Origin: JAPHSX01 sp050298555
GTDB taxonomy: Bacteria > Pseudomonadota > Gammaproteobacteria > Thiohalomonadales > Thiohalomonadaceae
Direction of reading: 5' to 3'
NCBI GenBank assembly: GCA_050298555.1
Contig: JBNKUL010000044.1
Location: 1-13,766, forward strand
DNA: 13,766 nucleotides
Part shown: piece after piece, positions 1-7,167 of the stretch
Layout of the letters: the number at the start of each line of letters is the position of its first letter
Position numbering within the stretch: position 1 is the first letter of the stretch
The notes under the pieces: generated by a model
What the model was told of the DNA's origin: nothing
Databases searched by the model: none
The model's input: the letters and a program-made list of their open reading frames with translations, nothing else
Position numbers and translations under genes: made by a program

Positions 1-1119
1 CACCAGCCTCGCCAGCTCTTCGCTCTGCTCCAGCGCATCAACATACCCTGCGGCGGGCAGGCAAATCTCCACCTCCAGCATACCGTCCAGATAGTGGAAG
101 GTAAGGCGCCTGATACTACTCGCAATCTCCAGCCCCCGCCACCTCTGCTGCAACTGCTCCTCGACCCAGGCGCGGTTGGGCAGGTGGAGGCTGGGGGCCA
201 TCCTTTCATCATCCTCCGGATCCACGTGTACCATCACGTCTGCCACCTCTTCCACCTCCTCGATGAGACGGCGGCGCACCTTCTCGCCGATGTAGTGGCC
301 CTCGGAGACACTCAATTTACAGTCAACGATTACGTGTACATCGACCAGCGCCTCGCCCCCCATCTGGCGGGTACGCAACATGTGCAGCTCACGCACCCCG
401 CCGACACTCAACACCTCCTGGCGAATCACCTCTACCCGCTCCGGATCGAGGGCGGTATCGACCAGCTCATGTACGCTCTGCCAAGCAAGCTCCCAGCCGA
501 TCTTCGCCACCATCGCACCGACGATCACCGCCGCTACCGCATCGAGATAATTCAGTCCCGCCATGGTACCGCCAACACCAATCACCACCACCACGGAGGA
601 GATGGCATCGGAACGGCTGTGCCAGGCATTAGCCTTGAGCATGTTGGACTTGAGCTTTTTCGCCACGCGCATGGTGTAGTGGTAGATCCACTCCTTGGAA
701 AGGACCGATGCCCCGGCGATCGCCAGGGCCCAGAAACCTGGCTGCAGCAATTCAGCTGGATGAAACAGTCGTTCGATCGCATCCCAGGCGATACCACCGG
801 CAACAACTATCAGTGCGATCCCCAACGCCACCGTCGCCAGCGTCTCGAAGCGTCCATGGCCGTAGGGGTGAGCCTCATCCGCATCCTTGCTGCCGTGCTT
901 GGCGGCGAAGAGCACCATAAAGTCGGTAGCGAGGTCCGAAAGTGAATGGACGCCATCGGCAATCAATGCCTGAGAATTCGCGAGGTAGCCGATGAATATC
1001 TTCAGTACACCCAGGGTGAGGTCAAGCACCGATCCGACAAGGGTAACCCAGCGGATCTGTGCATAACGCCTGTCGGAACTATCCGGCACTTCATGGTGGT
1101 GATGGTGGTGTCCGCCCAT
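1..1119 (-). CDS. Cation diffusion facilitator (CDF) family metal transporter, 3' end cut by window edge
   Basis: Read on the minus strand, 373 codons run without a stop from an ATG at 1119 to the left edge, so the C-terminus is missing. The product is an inner-membrane divalent-metal/proton antiporter of the CDF family. Residues 4-9 are six consecutive histidines. Hydrophobic segments lie at about 23-45, 50-72, 96-115, 128-142 and 172-208. TM2 carries H58-x3-D62 and TM5 carries H167-x3-D171, the HD-HD pattern that family knowledge links to Zn(II). A cytoplasmic ZT-dimer-like domain follows (about 215-303) with H262, H275, H298 and D300. The chain continues at least 70 residues beyond that domain, so it is longer than the usual 300-residue CDF protein. 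An AGGA lies 9 bases upstream, overlapping the stop codon of the TusA-like gene, so the two are probably cotranscribed and coupled. The exact metal is inferred. Confidence 0.93.
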   Translation of the reverse strand, partial: MGGHHHHHHEVPDSSDRRYAQIRWVTLVGSVLDLTLGVLKIFIGYLANSQALIADGVHSLSDLATDFMVLFAAKHGSKDADEAHPYGHGRFETLATVALGIALIVVAGGIAWDAIERLFHPAELLQPGFWALAIAGASVLSKEWIYHYTMRVAKKLKSNMLKANAWHSRSDAISSVVVVIGVGGTMAGLNYLDAVAAVIVGAMVAKIGWELAWQSVHELVDTALDPERVEVIRQEVLSVGGVRELHMLRTRQMGGEALVDVHVIVDCKLSVSEGHYIGEKVRRRLIEEVEEVADVMVHVDPEDDERMAPSLHLPNRAWVEEQLQQRWRGLEIASSIRRLTFHYLDGMLEVEICLPAAGYVDALEQSEELARLV

Positions 1120-1130
1120 GGTTTAAATTC

Positions 1131-1358
1131 CTATGCGTCGCCCACTTCGATCAGCACGGTGATCTCATCATCCTTCTCGGAGGTCTCCAGCACCTTGTGG
1201 CCGTTAATGCGGCACCAGGCGGGTATGTCGTTGAGCACACCCGGGTCGGTACAGACCACCTCCAGGGTATCCCCGGGCTGCAGCTCCTCCACCTTGTTTT
1301 GGGTGCGGATCACCGGCATCGGGCAGAGCAGGCGGCGTGCGTCTAAATCGTATTTCAT
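1131..1358 (-). CDS. TusA-family sulfur carrier protein
   Basis: This 75-residue protein has the TusA (SirA-like) fold signature: the sequence LCPMPVIRT puts the persulfide-accepting cysteine at C12 in a CPxP motif. A second conserved block, TDPGVLNDIPAWC (37-49), is typical of the family, with further cysteines at C36 and C49. TusA proteins carry sulfur as a persulfide to tRNA 2-thiolation, molybdopterin synthesis or sulfur oxidation. I chose the ATG at 1358 because its A is shared with the TGA stop of the upstream PP-loop gene (TGATG), a classic coupling arrangement. It also puts the family's usual N-terminus at residue 1. A GTG at 1370 would add four residues and is less likely. Tight coupling to a PP-loop thiolase suggests it is that enzyme's dedicated sulfur donor. 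This is an inference. Confidence 0.92.
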   Translation of the reverse strand: MKYDLDARRLLCPMPVIRTQNKVEELQPGDTLEVVCTDPGVLNDIPAWCRINGHKVLETSEKDDEITVLIEVGDA

Positions 1359-2401
1359 CAGACCATCCACTCCTCTTTCAGCTCACCCGGCGGCAGCGGT
1401 GTCACCTCCACGGTATAGCCCTCCTCTCCGGGTTTGTGGATCTCCACCGCTACCGACTCCGCCGTCTTGCCCTTGCTGTAGCGGGCAGCGATACGGGCGG
1501 CCAGCTCCAGGTCGGCCTCGGTCGGCTCGCCGTCCACCAGCACCAGCGGTCCCGGGTGAGAGGTGGTAAAGAGGTGGGTGTACTGTTTTTTGTAACCGTT
1601 GAGGAAGTTGTTCTCCCCCTCTTCGCGACTGACGATCAATTTAAAGTGGGAGGCAGGACGGATGTGACGCCCCACCTTGAGCAACATGATGTCGTCCATC
1701 TCATACTCGCGGTTGCCACGCCCCTGCCACAGATCCACCAGCTTGCGTGAGTAGGCCTCATCGGTAAGGAAGCAGCAGCCGCCGGCGGGGGAGGCGTAGT
1801 CCTCGAAACCGAACTGTCTCGCCAGCTCCATCTGCGGCTTGCGATTGCGACCGGAGAAGTCGTAGAGCTTGTCGCGATCCACCCACCCTTCGCGCTCGGG
1901 CAGGGTAGGGGGAAGATTCTTGGCGCAGAGCGGGCGTAGCAGACGATCCTGCGCGCCCGACTCGCGCGCCACCACCGGCATGGTGTCCTTGCGTTGCGAC
2001 ATGGGTCGCTGGCCCACCACCTCACCGGTAATGATGAAATCGAAACCGTTCTTCTCCGCCCACTCCAGCGCCTTGTGCACCATGAAGATCTTGCAATCGA
2101 GGCAGGGGTTCATATTGGCGCCGTAGCCGTGCTTGGGGTTGAGCAGCACATCCTTGTACTCCTCGACGATATCGATGATGTGCAGTTTTATCCCCAGCCG
2201 CTCCGCCGACCAGAGGGCGTTATTGCGCTTCGGCTTCGCCTTGTCCTTCTTACGAATGGCGTGGGTGTGCCCCTCCACGCAAAAGCCAGTGAAGAAGTTA
2301 ATGCCTTCCACGTGTATACCCTGTTCGAGCATCACCTTGGCGGCGAGGAGGGAGTCGAGGCCGCCGGAGATGAGGGCGACCGCCTTACGTTGCTGGGTCA
2401 T
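1358..2401 (-). CDS. PP-loop (ThiI/MnmA-like) tRNA sulfurtransferase-type enzyme with C-terminal NFACT-R-like domain
   Basis: The 347-residue protein begins with a PP-loop ATP-pyrophosphatase domain, SGGLDS at 12-17, which in this superfamily adenylates a uridine carbonyl before sulfur insertion. Cysteines sit at C100 and C103 in NPCLDC, similar to the MnmA NPC region, and at C209-C210 in a SPAGGCCFLTD block. There is no N-terminal THUMP domain and no rhodanese domain, so it is not classical ThiI. From about 248 to 325 the sequence resembles the NFACT-R RNA-binding domain (VGRHIRP, NNFL, HPGPLVL, AARYSKGK). Databases often label such proteins as tRNA (5-methylaminomethyl-2-thiouridylate)-methyltransferase, which is misleading because no methyltransferase motif is visible. 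The ATG at 2401 lies 11 codons before the PP-loop. No strong ribosome binding site is visible. A TusA-type gene follows with a one-base overlap. The substrate RNA and position are unknown. Confidence 0.85.
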   Translation of the reverse strand: MTQQRKAVALISGGLDSLLAAKVMLEQGIHVEGINFFTGFCVEGHTHAIRKKDKAKPKRNNALWSAERLGIKLHIIDIVEEYKDVLLNPKHGYGANMNPCLDCKIFMVHKALEWAEKNGFDFIITGEVVGQRPMSQRKDTMPVVARESGAQDRLLRPLCAKNLPPTLPEREGWVDRDKLYDFSGRNRKPQMELARQFGFEDYASPAGGCCFLTDEAYSRKLVDLWQGRGNREYEMDDIMLLKVGRHIRPASHFKLIVSREEGENNFLNGYKKQYTHLFTTSHPGPLVLVDGEPTEADLELAARIAARYSKGKTAESVAVEIHKPGEEGYTVEVTPLPPGELKEEWMV

Positions 2402-2559
2402 GTAGATATCAGTGTTGCGTAATCAGTCGGCAATTTTAGCGTAAATCGTTACCAATGGGGGCTTTTCCGCCACACGCTATATATATGTAGCCTGTTAACC
2501 ACCGCGCTCTCCAAGCTATAATGAGCGACTTTCGTACTGGATAAGAGAAAGGTCATACC
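2402..2559. promoter_or_regulatory. Divergent intergenic region between the PP-loop gene and glyQ
   Basis: This 158-base gap drives transcription both ways. It holds a consensus plus-strand -10 element for glyQ (listed separately). It also has a near-palindromic AT run, CTATATATATGTAG at about 2477-2490, which could serve as a minus-strand -10 or as flexible DNA. I see no convincing minus-strand -35/-10 pair for the PP-loop gene. Confidence 0.6.
2517..2522 (+). promoter_or_regulatory. -10 element of the glyQ promoter
   Basis: TATAAT is a perfect sigma-70 -10 hexamer. It would start transcription near 2529, leaving a leader of about 30 bases before glyQ. Upstream the -35 match is poor; CTGTTA at 2492-2497 matches 3 of 6 with a 19-base spacer. 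The promoter may therefore depend on an activator or on UP-type contacts. Confidence 0.55.
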
Positions 2560-2562
2560 TTG
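2548..2562 (+). promoter_or_regulatory. Ribosome binding site and TTG start of glyQ
   Basis: AAAGG (2548-2552) precedes a TTG start codon at 2560. The in-frame stop at 2542-2544 rules out a longer product. This is the only reasonable initiation site, and the weak start codon may set GlyQ level. Confidence 0.7.
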
Positions 2563-3477
2563 AGCGCTACCAACTCACCCGACGTCTCCACCTTTCAGGG
2601 ACTCATCTTCGCCCTGCAGCACTACTGGGCAGAACAGGGCTGCGTCATCCTGCAGCCGCTCGATATGGAGGTCGGTGCCGGCACCTTCCACCCGGCCACC
2701 TTCCTGCGCGCCATCGGTCCGGAGCCGTGGAGTACCGCCTACGTACAGCCCTCGCGCCGCCCCACCGACGGCCGCTACGGTGAGAACCCCAACCGCCTGC
2801 AGCACTACTACCAGTTCCAGGTGATCCTCAAGCCCTCGCCGCTCAATATCCAGGAGCTCTACCTCGGTTCGCTGAAGATGCTCGGCATCGACCCGCTGGA
2901 GCACGACATTCGCTTCGTCGAGGACAACTGGGAATCGCCCACCCTGGGCGCCTGGGGCCTCGGCTGGGAGGTGTGGCTCAACGGCAGGGAGGTGACCCAG
3001 TTCACCTACTTCCAGCAGGTGGGCGGCCTCGACTGCAGGCCCGTCACCGGTGAGATCACCTATGGCCTGGAGCGCATCGCCATGTACCTGCAGGGGGTAG
3101 AGAGCGTCTACGACCTGGTCTGGACCAACGGCCCCAATGGCCCGGTCAGCTACGGCGATGTCTTCCACCAGAACGAGGTGGAGCAGAGCACCTACAACTT
3201 CGAACACGCCGATGTGGCGTCACTGTTCGCCCAGTTCGACCAGTGCGAGAAGGAGTCCACCAAGCTGATCGAGGCGGACCTGCCGCTGCCCGCCTACGAA
3301 CAGGTATTGAAGGGCTCCCACACCTTCAACCTGCTCGATGCGCGCAAGGCGATCTCGGTCACCGAGCGTCAGCGCTATATCCTGCGCGTGCGAGCCCTGG
3401 CCCGTGCCGTGGCTCAGGCCTACTACGAGGCACGTGAGAAATTAGGCTTCCCCATGGTCAAGAAGGAGGGCAACTAA
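2560..3477 (+). CDS. glyQ: Glycyl-tRNA synthetase alpha subunit
   Basis: The 305-residue protein is the catalytic alpha subunit of the bacterial alpha2-beta2 glycyl-tRNA synthetase, a class II enzyme that charges tRNA-Gly in the cytoplasm. It matches the E. coli protein (303 residues) along its length, with blocks such as QPLDMEVGAGT, PSRRPTDGRYGENPNR, FVEDNWESPTLGAWGLGWE and the motif 3 region LLDARKAISVTERQRYILR. Translation appears to start at TTG (2560). An in-frame TAA lies at 2542-2544, no ATG or GTG lies between, and the next in-frame ATG falls well inside the conserved core. AAAGG at 2548-2552, 7 bases upstream, supports this start. glyS follows after one base. The gene opens a plus-strand cluster running to plsC. 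Confidence 0.98.
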   Translation: MSATNSPDVSTFQGLIFALQHYWAEQGCVILQPLDMEVGAGTFHPATFLRAIGPEPWSTAYVQPSRRPTDGRYGENPNRLQHYYQFQVILKPSPLNIQELYLGSLKMLGIDPLEHDIRFVEDNWESPTLGAWGLGWEVWLNGREVTQFTYFQQVGGLDCRPVTGEITYGLERIAMYLQGVESVYDLVWTNGPNGPVSYGDVFHQNEVEQSTYNFEHADVASLFAQFDQCEKESTKLIEADLPLPAYEQVLKGSHTFNLLDARKAISVTERQRYILRVRALARAVAQAYYEAREKLGFPMVKKEGN

Positions 3478-3478
3478 G

Positions 3479-5551
3479 ATGGCTAAGCAGGACCTCCTGA
3501 TCGAGATCGGCACCGAAGAGCTGCCGCCGACCGCACTGAAGAAACTGAGCGACGCCTTCACCAACGGCATCATTGCCGGACTGGAGAAGGCCGAGCTGGA
3601 ATTCGGCGAGGTAAAACCCTATGCCACGCCGCGCCGCCTCGCTGTTCTGGTACACAACCTCGACTCTACCCAGTCCGACAAGGCCGTGGAGAAACGCGGA
3701 CCGGCGGTAAAGGCCGCCTTCGACGACGACGGCAACCCCACCAAGGCGACCGAGGGCTTCGCCCGTTCCTGCGGCGTCACCCCCAGTGACCTGGAGACCA
3801 TGGAGACCGACAAGGGTGCCTGGCTGGTCTTCCGCTCGACCCAACAGGGGCAGCAGACCGCGGAACTGATCCCCGCCATCGTGCAGGAGTCGCTGCACCG
3901 GCTACCGATCCCCAAGCGCATGCGTTGGGGCGACCTGGAGTCGGAATTCGTGCGTCCGGTACACTGGGTTATCATGCTGTTTGGCGACGATGTGATCGAC
4001 GCCGAGATCCTCAGCGTGAAGAGTGGCCGCGACACCTATGGCCACCGCTTCCACCACCCGGATCCCATCTACCTCGGCGAGCCAGCTGCCTATGCGCCGA
4101 TCCTGGAGACTACCGGCCACGTCATCGCCGACTTCGACAGTCGCCGCGAGGCGATCCGTGCACAGGTCATGGAGGCCGCGGAGAAGAGTGGCGGCAAGGC
4201 GGTTATCGACGAGGAACTGCTCAATGAGGTCACTGGCCTGGTGGAGTGGCCATTGGCGGTGGTCGGCAGCTTCGAGGAGCGCTTCCTCGAGGTGCCGCCC
4301 GAGTGCCTGATCTCCGCGATGAAGGGGCACCAGAAATACTTCCATATGGTCGATGGCGAGGGCAAATTGATGCCCAACTTCATCACCGTGAGCAACATCG
4401 ACAGCCGCCACCCGGAATACGTGCGTGAGGGCAACGAGCGCGTGATCCGCCCGCGCCTCACCGACGCCGACTTCTTCTGGAACCAGGACAAGAAGGTCAA
4501 ACTCGACTCCCGCCTGGAGAGCCTGAAGAGCGTCACCTTCCAGAAGAAGCTGGGCTCGCTCTACGACAAGACCCAACGCGTCGCCGCCATCGCCGGCTTC
4601 ATCGCCAGGGCGATCGGCGGTGATGCCGATAAGGCGGCACGGGCCGCCCAGCTCGCCAAGTGCGACCTGATGACCGACATGGTGTTTGAGTTCACCGAGC
4701 TGCAGGGGATTATGGGCCGTTACTATGCCGTTCATGATGGCGAGGATGCCGAGGTCGCCGAGGCGCTGGACGAGCAGTATATGCCGCGTTTTGCCGGCGA
4801 CGAACTGCCCGCCGGCAAGACCGGCCAGGCACTGGCCATCGCCGAGAAGCTGGACACCCTGATCGGCATCTTCGGTATCGGCCAGGTACCCAGCGGCGAC
4901 AAGGACCCCTTCGCCCTGCGCCGTGCCGCACTCGGTGCCCTGCGCATCATTATCGAGAAGCAGCTCGACATCGATCTCAAGGCAGCGCTGGAGCACTCCG
5001 CCGAGACCAATATCGGCCTGTTCGATAACGACCATGTCATCACCCAGGTGTTCGACTTCATGATGGGCCGTCTTAAGGCCTACTACAGTGACGCCGGCGT
5101 CGCCCCCGACACCTTCGAGGCGGTATTGGCACAGCAACCGACGCAGCCGCTCGACTTCGATGCCCGCCTCAAGGCGGTGACCGCCTTCCGTCAGCTGCCG
5201 GAGGCGGAGAGCCTGGCCGCCGCCAACAAGCGTATCGGCAACATCCTGAAAAAGAGCGAGGAGGCCATCCCCGAGGCGGTCGACCGTTCACTGCTGACCG
5301 ACGCGGCGGAGCAGGACCTCTTCGCCAAGGTCGACGCCATGGCCGATGTGGTCTCGCCGCTGTTCGCCGAGCGCGACTACGAGGCGGCCCTCAAGGAGCT
5401 GGCGGCGCTGCGCACCGAGGTCGATACCTTCTTCGACCAGGTAATGGTGATGGCTGAGGACCCCAGGGTTCGCGCCAACCGCCTGGCCCTGCTCTCCAAA
5501 CTCAGTGGGCTGTTCCTCGAGGTCGCCGACCTGGGCCAGCTGCAGAGCTAA
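3479..5551 (+). CDS. glyS: Glycyl-tRNA synthetase beta subunit
   Basis: The 690-residue protein is the beta subunit of glycyl-tRNA synthetase, which binds tRNA and is needed for aminoacylation. It has the family N-terminus (DLLIEIGTEELPPTALKKL), the central MKGHQKYFHM and ADFFWNQDKK blocks, an HD-like helical region around YDKTQRVAAIAGFIA and CDLMTDMVFEFTELQG, and a C-terminal DALR-type anticodon-binding region ending VMAEDPRVRANRLALLSKL. The length is essentially that of the E. coli protein (689). The ATG at 3479 lies one base after the glyQ stop. A strong AGGAGG inside the end of glyQ, 9 bases upstream, supports coupled synthesis of the two subunits in equal amounts. Nothing looks broken. 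Confidence 0.98.
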   Translation: MAKQDLLIEIGTEELPPTALKKLSDAFTNGIIAGLEKAELEFGEVKPYATPRRLAVLVHNLDSTQSDKAVEKRGPAVKAAFDDDGNPTKATEGFARSCGVTPSDLETMETDKGAWLVFRSTQQGQQTAELIPAIVQESLHRLPIPKRMRWGDLESEFVRPVHWVIMLFGDDVIDAEILSVKSGRDTYGHRFHHPDPIYLGEPAAYAPILETTGHVIADFDSRREAIRAQVMEAAEKSGGKAVIDEELLNEVTGLVEWPLAVVGSFEERFLEVPPECLISAMKGHQKYFHMVDGEGKLMPNFITVSNIDSRHPEYVREGNERVIRPRLTDADFFWNQDKKVKLDSRLESLKSVTFQKKLGSLYDKTQRVAAIAGFIARAIGGDADKAARAAQLAKCDLMTDMVFEFTELQGIMGRYYAVHDGEDAEVAEALDEQYMPRFAGDELPAGKTGQALAIAEKLDTLIGIFGIGQVPSGDKDPFALRRAALGALRIIIEKQLDIDLKAALEHSAETNIGLFDNDHVITQVFDFMMGRLKAYYSDAGVAPDTFEAVLAQQPTQPLDFDARLKAVTAFRQLPEAESLAAANKRIGNILKKSEEAIPEAVDRSLLTDAAEQDLFAKVDAMADVVSPLFAERDYEAALKELAALRTEVDTFFDQVMVMAEDPRVRANRLALLSKLSGLFLEVADLGQLQS

Positions 5552-5566
5552 CGGGGGAGAAGGGAG

Positions 5567-5905
5567 ATGTCGCAGAGAGAGAACGACTCCTACAGGGAGA
5601 TGCTCGCCGCGGTGCAGGCCTTTCACGACAAGCACGACTTCAGGAACAAGGGCGGCGAGGAGATGACCTACCGCATGGCGCTAATGGCCGAGGAGCTCGG
5701 TGAGATCGGCGCCTGCGTCACGAAAGGAAAATCTAAGGAGCAGCTGGCCGAGGAGGTCGCCGACCTTTTCATCCTCCTCATCGGCACCGCCATCGCCCAG
5801 GATTTCGACCTCAACGAGGCCTTCTGGGCCAAGATGGACAAGATCATGAAGCGCGAGTCGAAGATGGTGAACGGCCGTATCCGTGTCTCCGAATTTCGCG
5901 ATTAA
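5567..5905 (+). CDS. MazG-like nucleotide pyrophosphohydrolase (single all-alpha NTP-PPase domain)
   Basis: The 112-residue protein shows the metal-binding signature of the all-alpha NTP pyrophosphohydrolase superfamily. E42-E43-x2-E46 lies on one helix and E62-E63-x2-D66 on the next, in MAEELGEI and LAEEVADL. Members split non-canonical or damaged (d)NTPs to the monophosphate and pyrophosphate, acting as house-cleaning enzymes, or hydrolyse phosphoribosyl-ATP. The protein is a single-domain form, much shorter than two-domain MazG. The true substrate cannot be read from the sequence. It starts 15 bases after glyS, with GGAG about 7 bases before the ATG, and gmhB follows after 12 bases, so it belongs to the same probable operon. 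Confidence 0.85.
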   Translation: MSQRENDSYREMLAAVQAFHDKHDFRNKGGEEMTYRMALMAEELGEIGACVTKGKSKEQLAEEVADLFILLIGTAIAQDFDLNEAFWAKMDKIMKRESKMVNGRIRVSEFRD

Positions 5906-5917
5906 TCACCAATACCC

Positions 5918-6454
5918 ATGAAACTGATCATTCTCGACCGCGACGGTGTCATCAATCGGGACTCCGACGACTACATCAAGAGCGTTGACGAGTTCGTCAC
6001 CCTGCCCGGCAGCGTGGCCGCCATCGCACGCCTCAACCAGGCCGGTTACCGCGTCGCCGTCGCCACCAACCAGAGCGGCATCGCCCGCGGTTACTACGAC
6101 CTCGACACCCTTAACGCGATGCATGAAAAGCTACGTGGTGAGCTGGCCGCCCTCGGCGGCACTGTCGATATGATCGCCTTCTGCCCCCACGGCCCGGACG
6201 ACAACTGCGACTGCCGCAAACCCAAACCGGGCATGTATCTCGAGATCGCCAAACGCTTCGATATTTCTCTCGAAGGTGTGCCGGTTGTCGGTGACTCACT
6301 TCGCGACCTGCAGGCGGCTCAGGCGGTAGGCGCCTCACCGATACTGGTCCGTACCGGCAAGGGTGAGCGTACCATCGCCAAGGGGGAGGGGCTGGAGGGG
6401 ATCCCTGTATTTGACGACCTGGCGGCCGCCGTTACGGCCCTGCTGCAGGAGTAA
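5918..6454 (+). CDS. gmhB: D-glycero-beta-D-manno-heptose-1,7-bisphosphate 7-phosphatase
   Basis: This 178-residue HAD-superfamily phosphatase removes the 7-phosphate from heptose 1,7-bisphosphate in the ADP-heptose pathway that supplies the lipopolysaccharide inner core. HAD motif I is LDRDGVIN with nucleophile D7 and acid/base D9. Motif II is ATNQSG (T50). K101 supplies motif III, and motif IV is GDSLRD (D126). The zinc-binding loop typical of GmhB is present as C89-P-H91 and C97-D-C99. A related HisB phosphatase domain shares this fold, but the length and the absence of histidine genes favour GmhB. No good ribosome binding site precedes the ATG at 5918, which lies 12 bases after the MazG-like gene. 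plsC begins two bases after its stop. The cluster joins envelope synthesis with glycyl-tRNA charging. Confidence 0.93.
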   Translation: MKLIILDRDGVINRDSDDYIKSVDEFVTLPGSVAAIARLNQAGYRVAVATNQSGIARGYYDLDTLNAMHEKLRGELAALGGTVDMIAFCPHGPDDNCDCRKPKPGMYLEIAKRFDISLEGVPVVGDSLRDLQAAQAVGASPILVRTGKGERTIAKGEGLEGIPVFDDLAAAVTALLQE

Positions 6455-6456
6455 TA

Positions 6457-7167
6457 ATGTCCCTATTACGCGCCATACTCTTCTACCTCGGGCTCACCCT
6501 GGCGACCGTCATCGTCTTCGTGCTGAGCCCGCTGGTATTCCCCTTTCCGCAGACGGTCCGTGGCCGCTACTTTGCCCTCTGGGCCCGCTTCGTAATGTGG
6601 TGGCTGAGGCTTACCTGCGGTCTCGGTTTCCGCGTCGAGGGCAGAGAGAACATCCCCGAGGGCACCGCCCTGATCCTCGCCAAGCATCAGAGTGCCTGGG
6701 AGACCATCGCGATGCAGACCATCTTTCCGCCCCAGACCTGGGTGCTGAAGCGCGAACTGCTGCTGATCCCCTTCTTTGGCTGGGGACTGGCCCTGACCCG
6801 TCCCGTTGCCATCGATCGCAGCGCCGGCAAGAAGGCGTTAAAGCAGGTGATTACGCAGGGCATCGACCGCCTGCAGCGCGGCCTGTGGGTAGTGATCTTC
6901 CCCGAGGGTACCCGTACCGCACCCGGTGAACGACAAAAATATGCCATCGGCGGCGCAATGCTGGCCGACAAGAGCGGCTATCCGGTGGTACCGGTCTGCC
7001 ACAACGCCGGTGAGTTCTGGCCCAAACGGGGCTTCACCAAGAAGCCGGGCGTCATCACCCTGGTGATCGGCGAGCCCTTCGACCCCTCAGGGATGAAGGC
7101 GGGCGAGATCAATGCACGGGTAGAAGAGTGGATCGAGACCACTTATCAGCGTATTACCACCTTATAA
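6457..7167 (+). CDS. plsC: 1-acyl-sn-glycerol-3-phosphate acyltransferase (PlsC/LPLAT family)
   Basis: The 236-residue membrane-associated enzyme transfers a second acyl chain to lysophosphatidic acid to make phosphatidic acid, the phospholipid precursor. A hydrophobic segment at about 7-29 anchors it. Motif I is KHQSAWE, giving H77-x4-E82 in place of the textbook H-x4-D. Motif II contains RPVAIDR (about 115-121), motif III is FPEGTR (148-153), and motif IV lies around YPVVPV (175-180). The HxxxxE form occurs, as I recall, in a subgroup of proteobacterial PlsC-like proteins, so acceptor preference may differ from E. coli PlsC. CAGGAG at 6446-6451 sits inside the end of gmhB, 5 bases before the ATG, and the genes are two bases apart. 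The last codons overlap a possible -10 element for the next gene. Confidence 0.93.
   Translation: MSLLRAILFYLGLTLATVIVFVLSPLVFPFPQTVRGRYFALWARFVMWWLRLTCGLGFRVEGRENIPEGTALILAKHQSAWETIAMQTIFPPQTWVLKRELLLIPFFGWGLALTRPVAIDRSAGKKALKQVITQGIDRLQRGLWVVIFPEGTRTAPGERQKYAIGGAMLADKSGYPVVPVCHNAGEFWPKRGFTKKPGVITLVIGEPFDPSGMKAGEINARVEEWIETTYQRITTL

Noticed and set aside
94..945. A 283-codon plus-strand open frame at the left end
   Set aside because: The minus strand encodes a CDF transporter with full family motifs over the same bases; the plus-strand product resembles nothing I know and is biased in composition.
1359..1370. GTG start adding four residues to the TusA-like protein
   Set aside because: The ATG at 1358 shares a base with the upstream stop codon and gives the usual TusA N-terminus; the GTG form cannot be excluded but is less likely.
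2306..2317. TTCCACGTGTAT, a half match to parS in the PP-loop gene
   Set aside because: Only the left arm fits; the right arm is TAT instead of GGAAC. A similar CACGTG at 223-228 also fails.
2521..2544. Seven-codon ATG reading frame upstream of glyQ as a leader peptide
   Set aside because: Its start overlaps the TATAAT element, so it would not be inside the transcript.
3902..5137. A 411-codon minus-strand open frame within glyS, and a similar one (7253-8344) across fbp
   Set aside because: Both are antisense to well-matched genes and have no ribosome binding site or recognisable domain.
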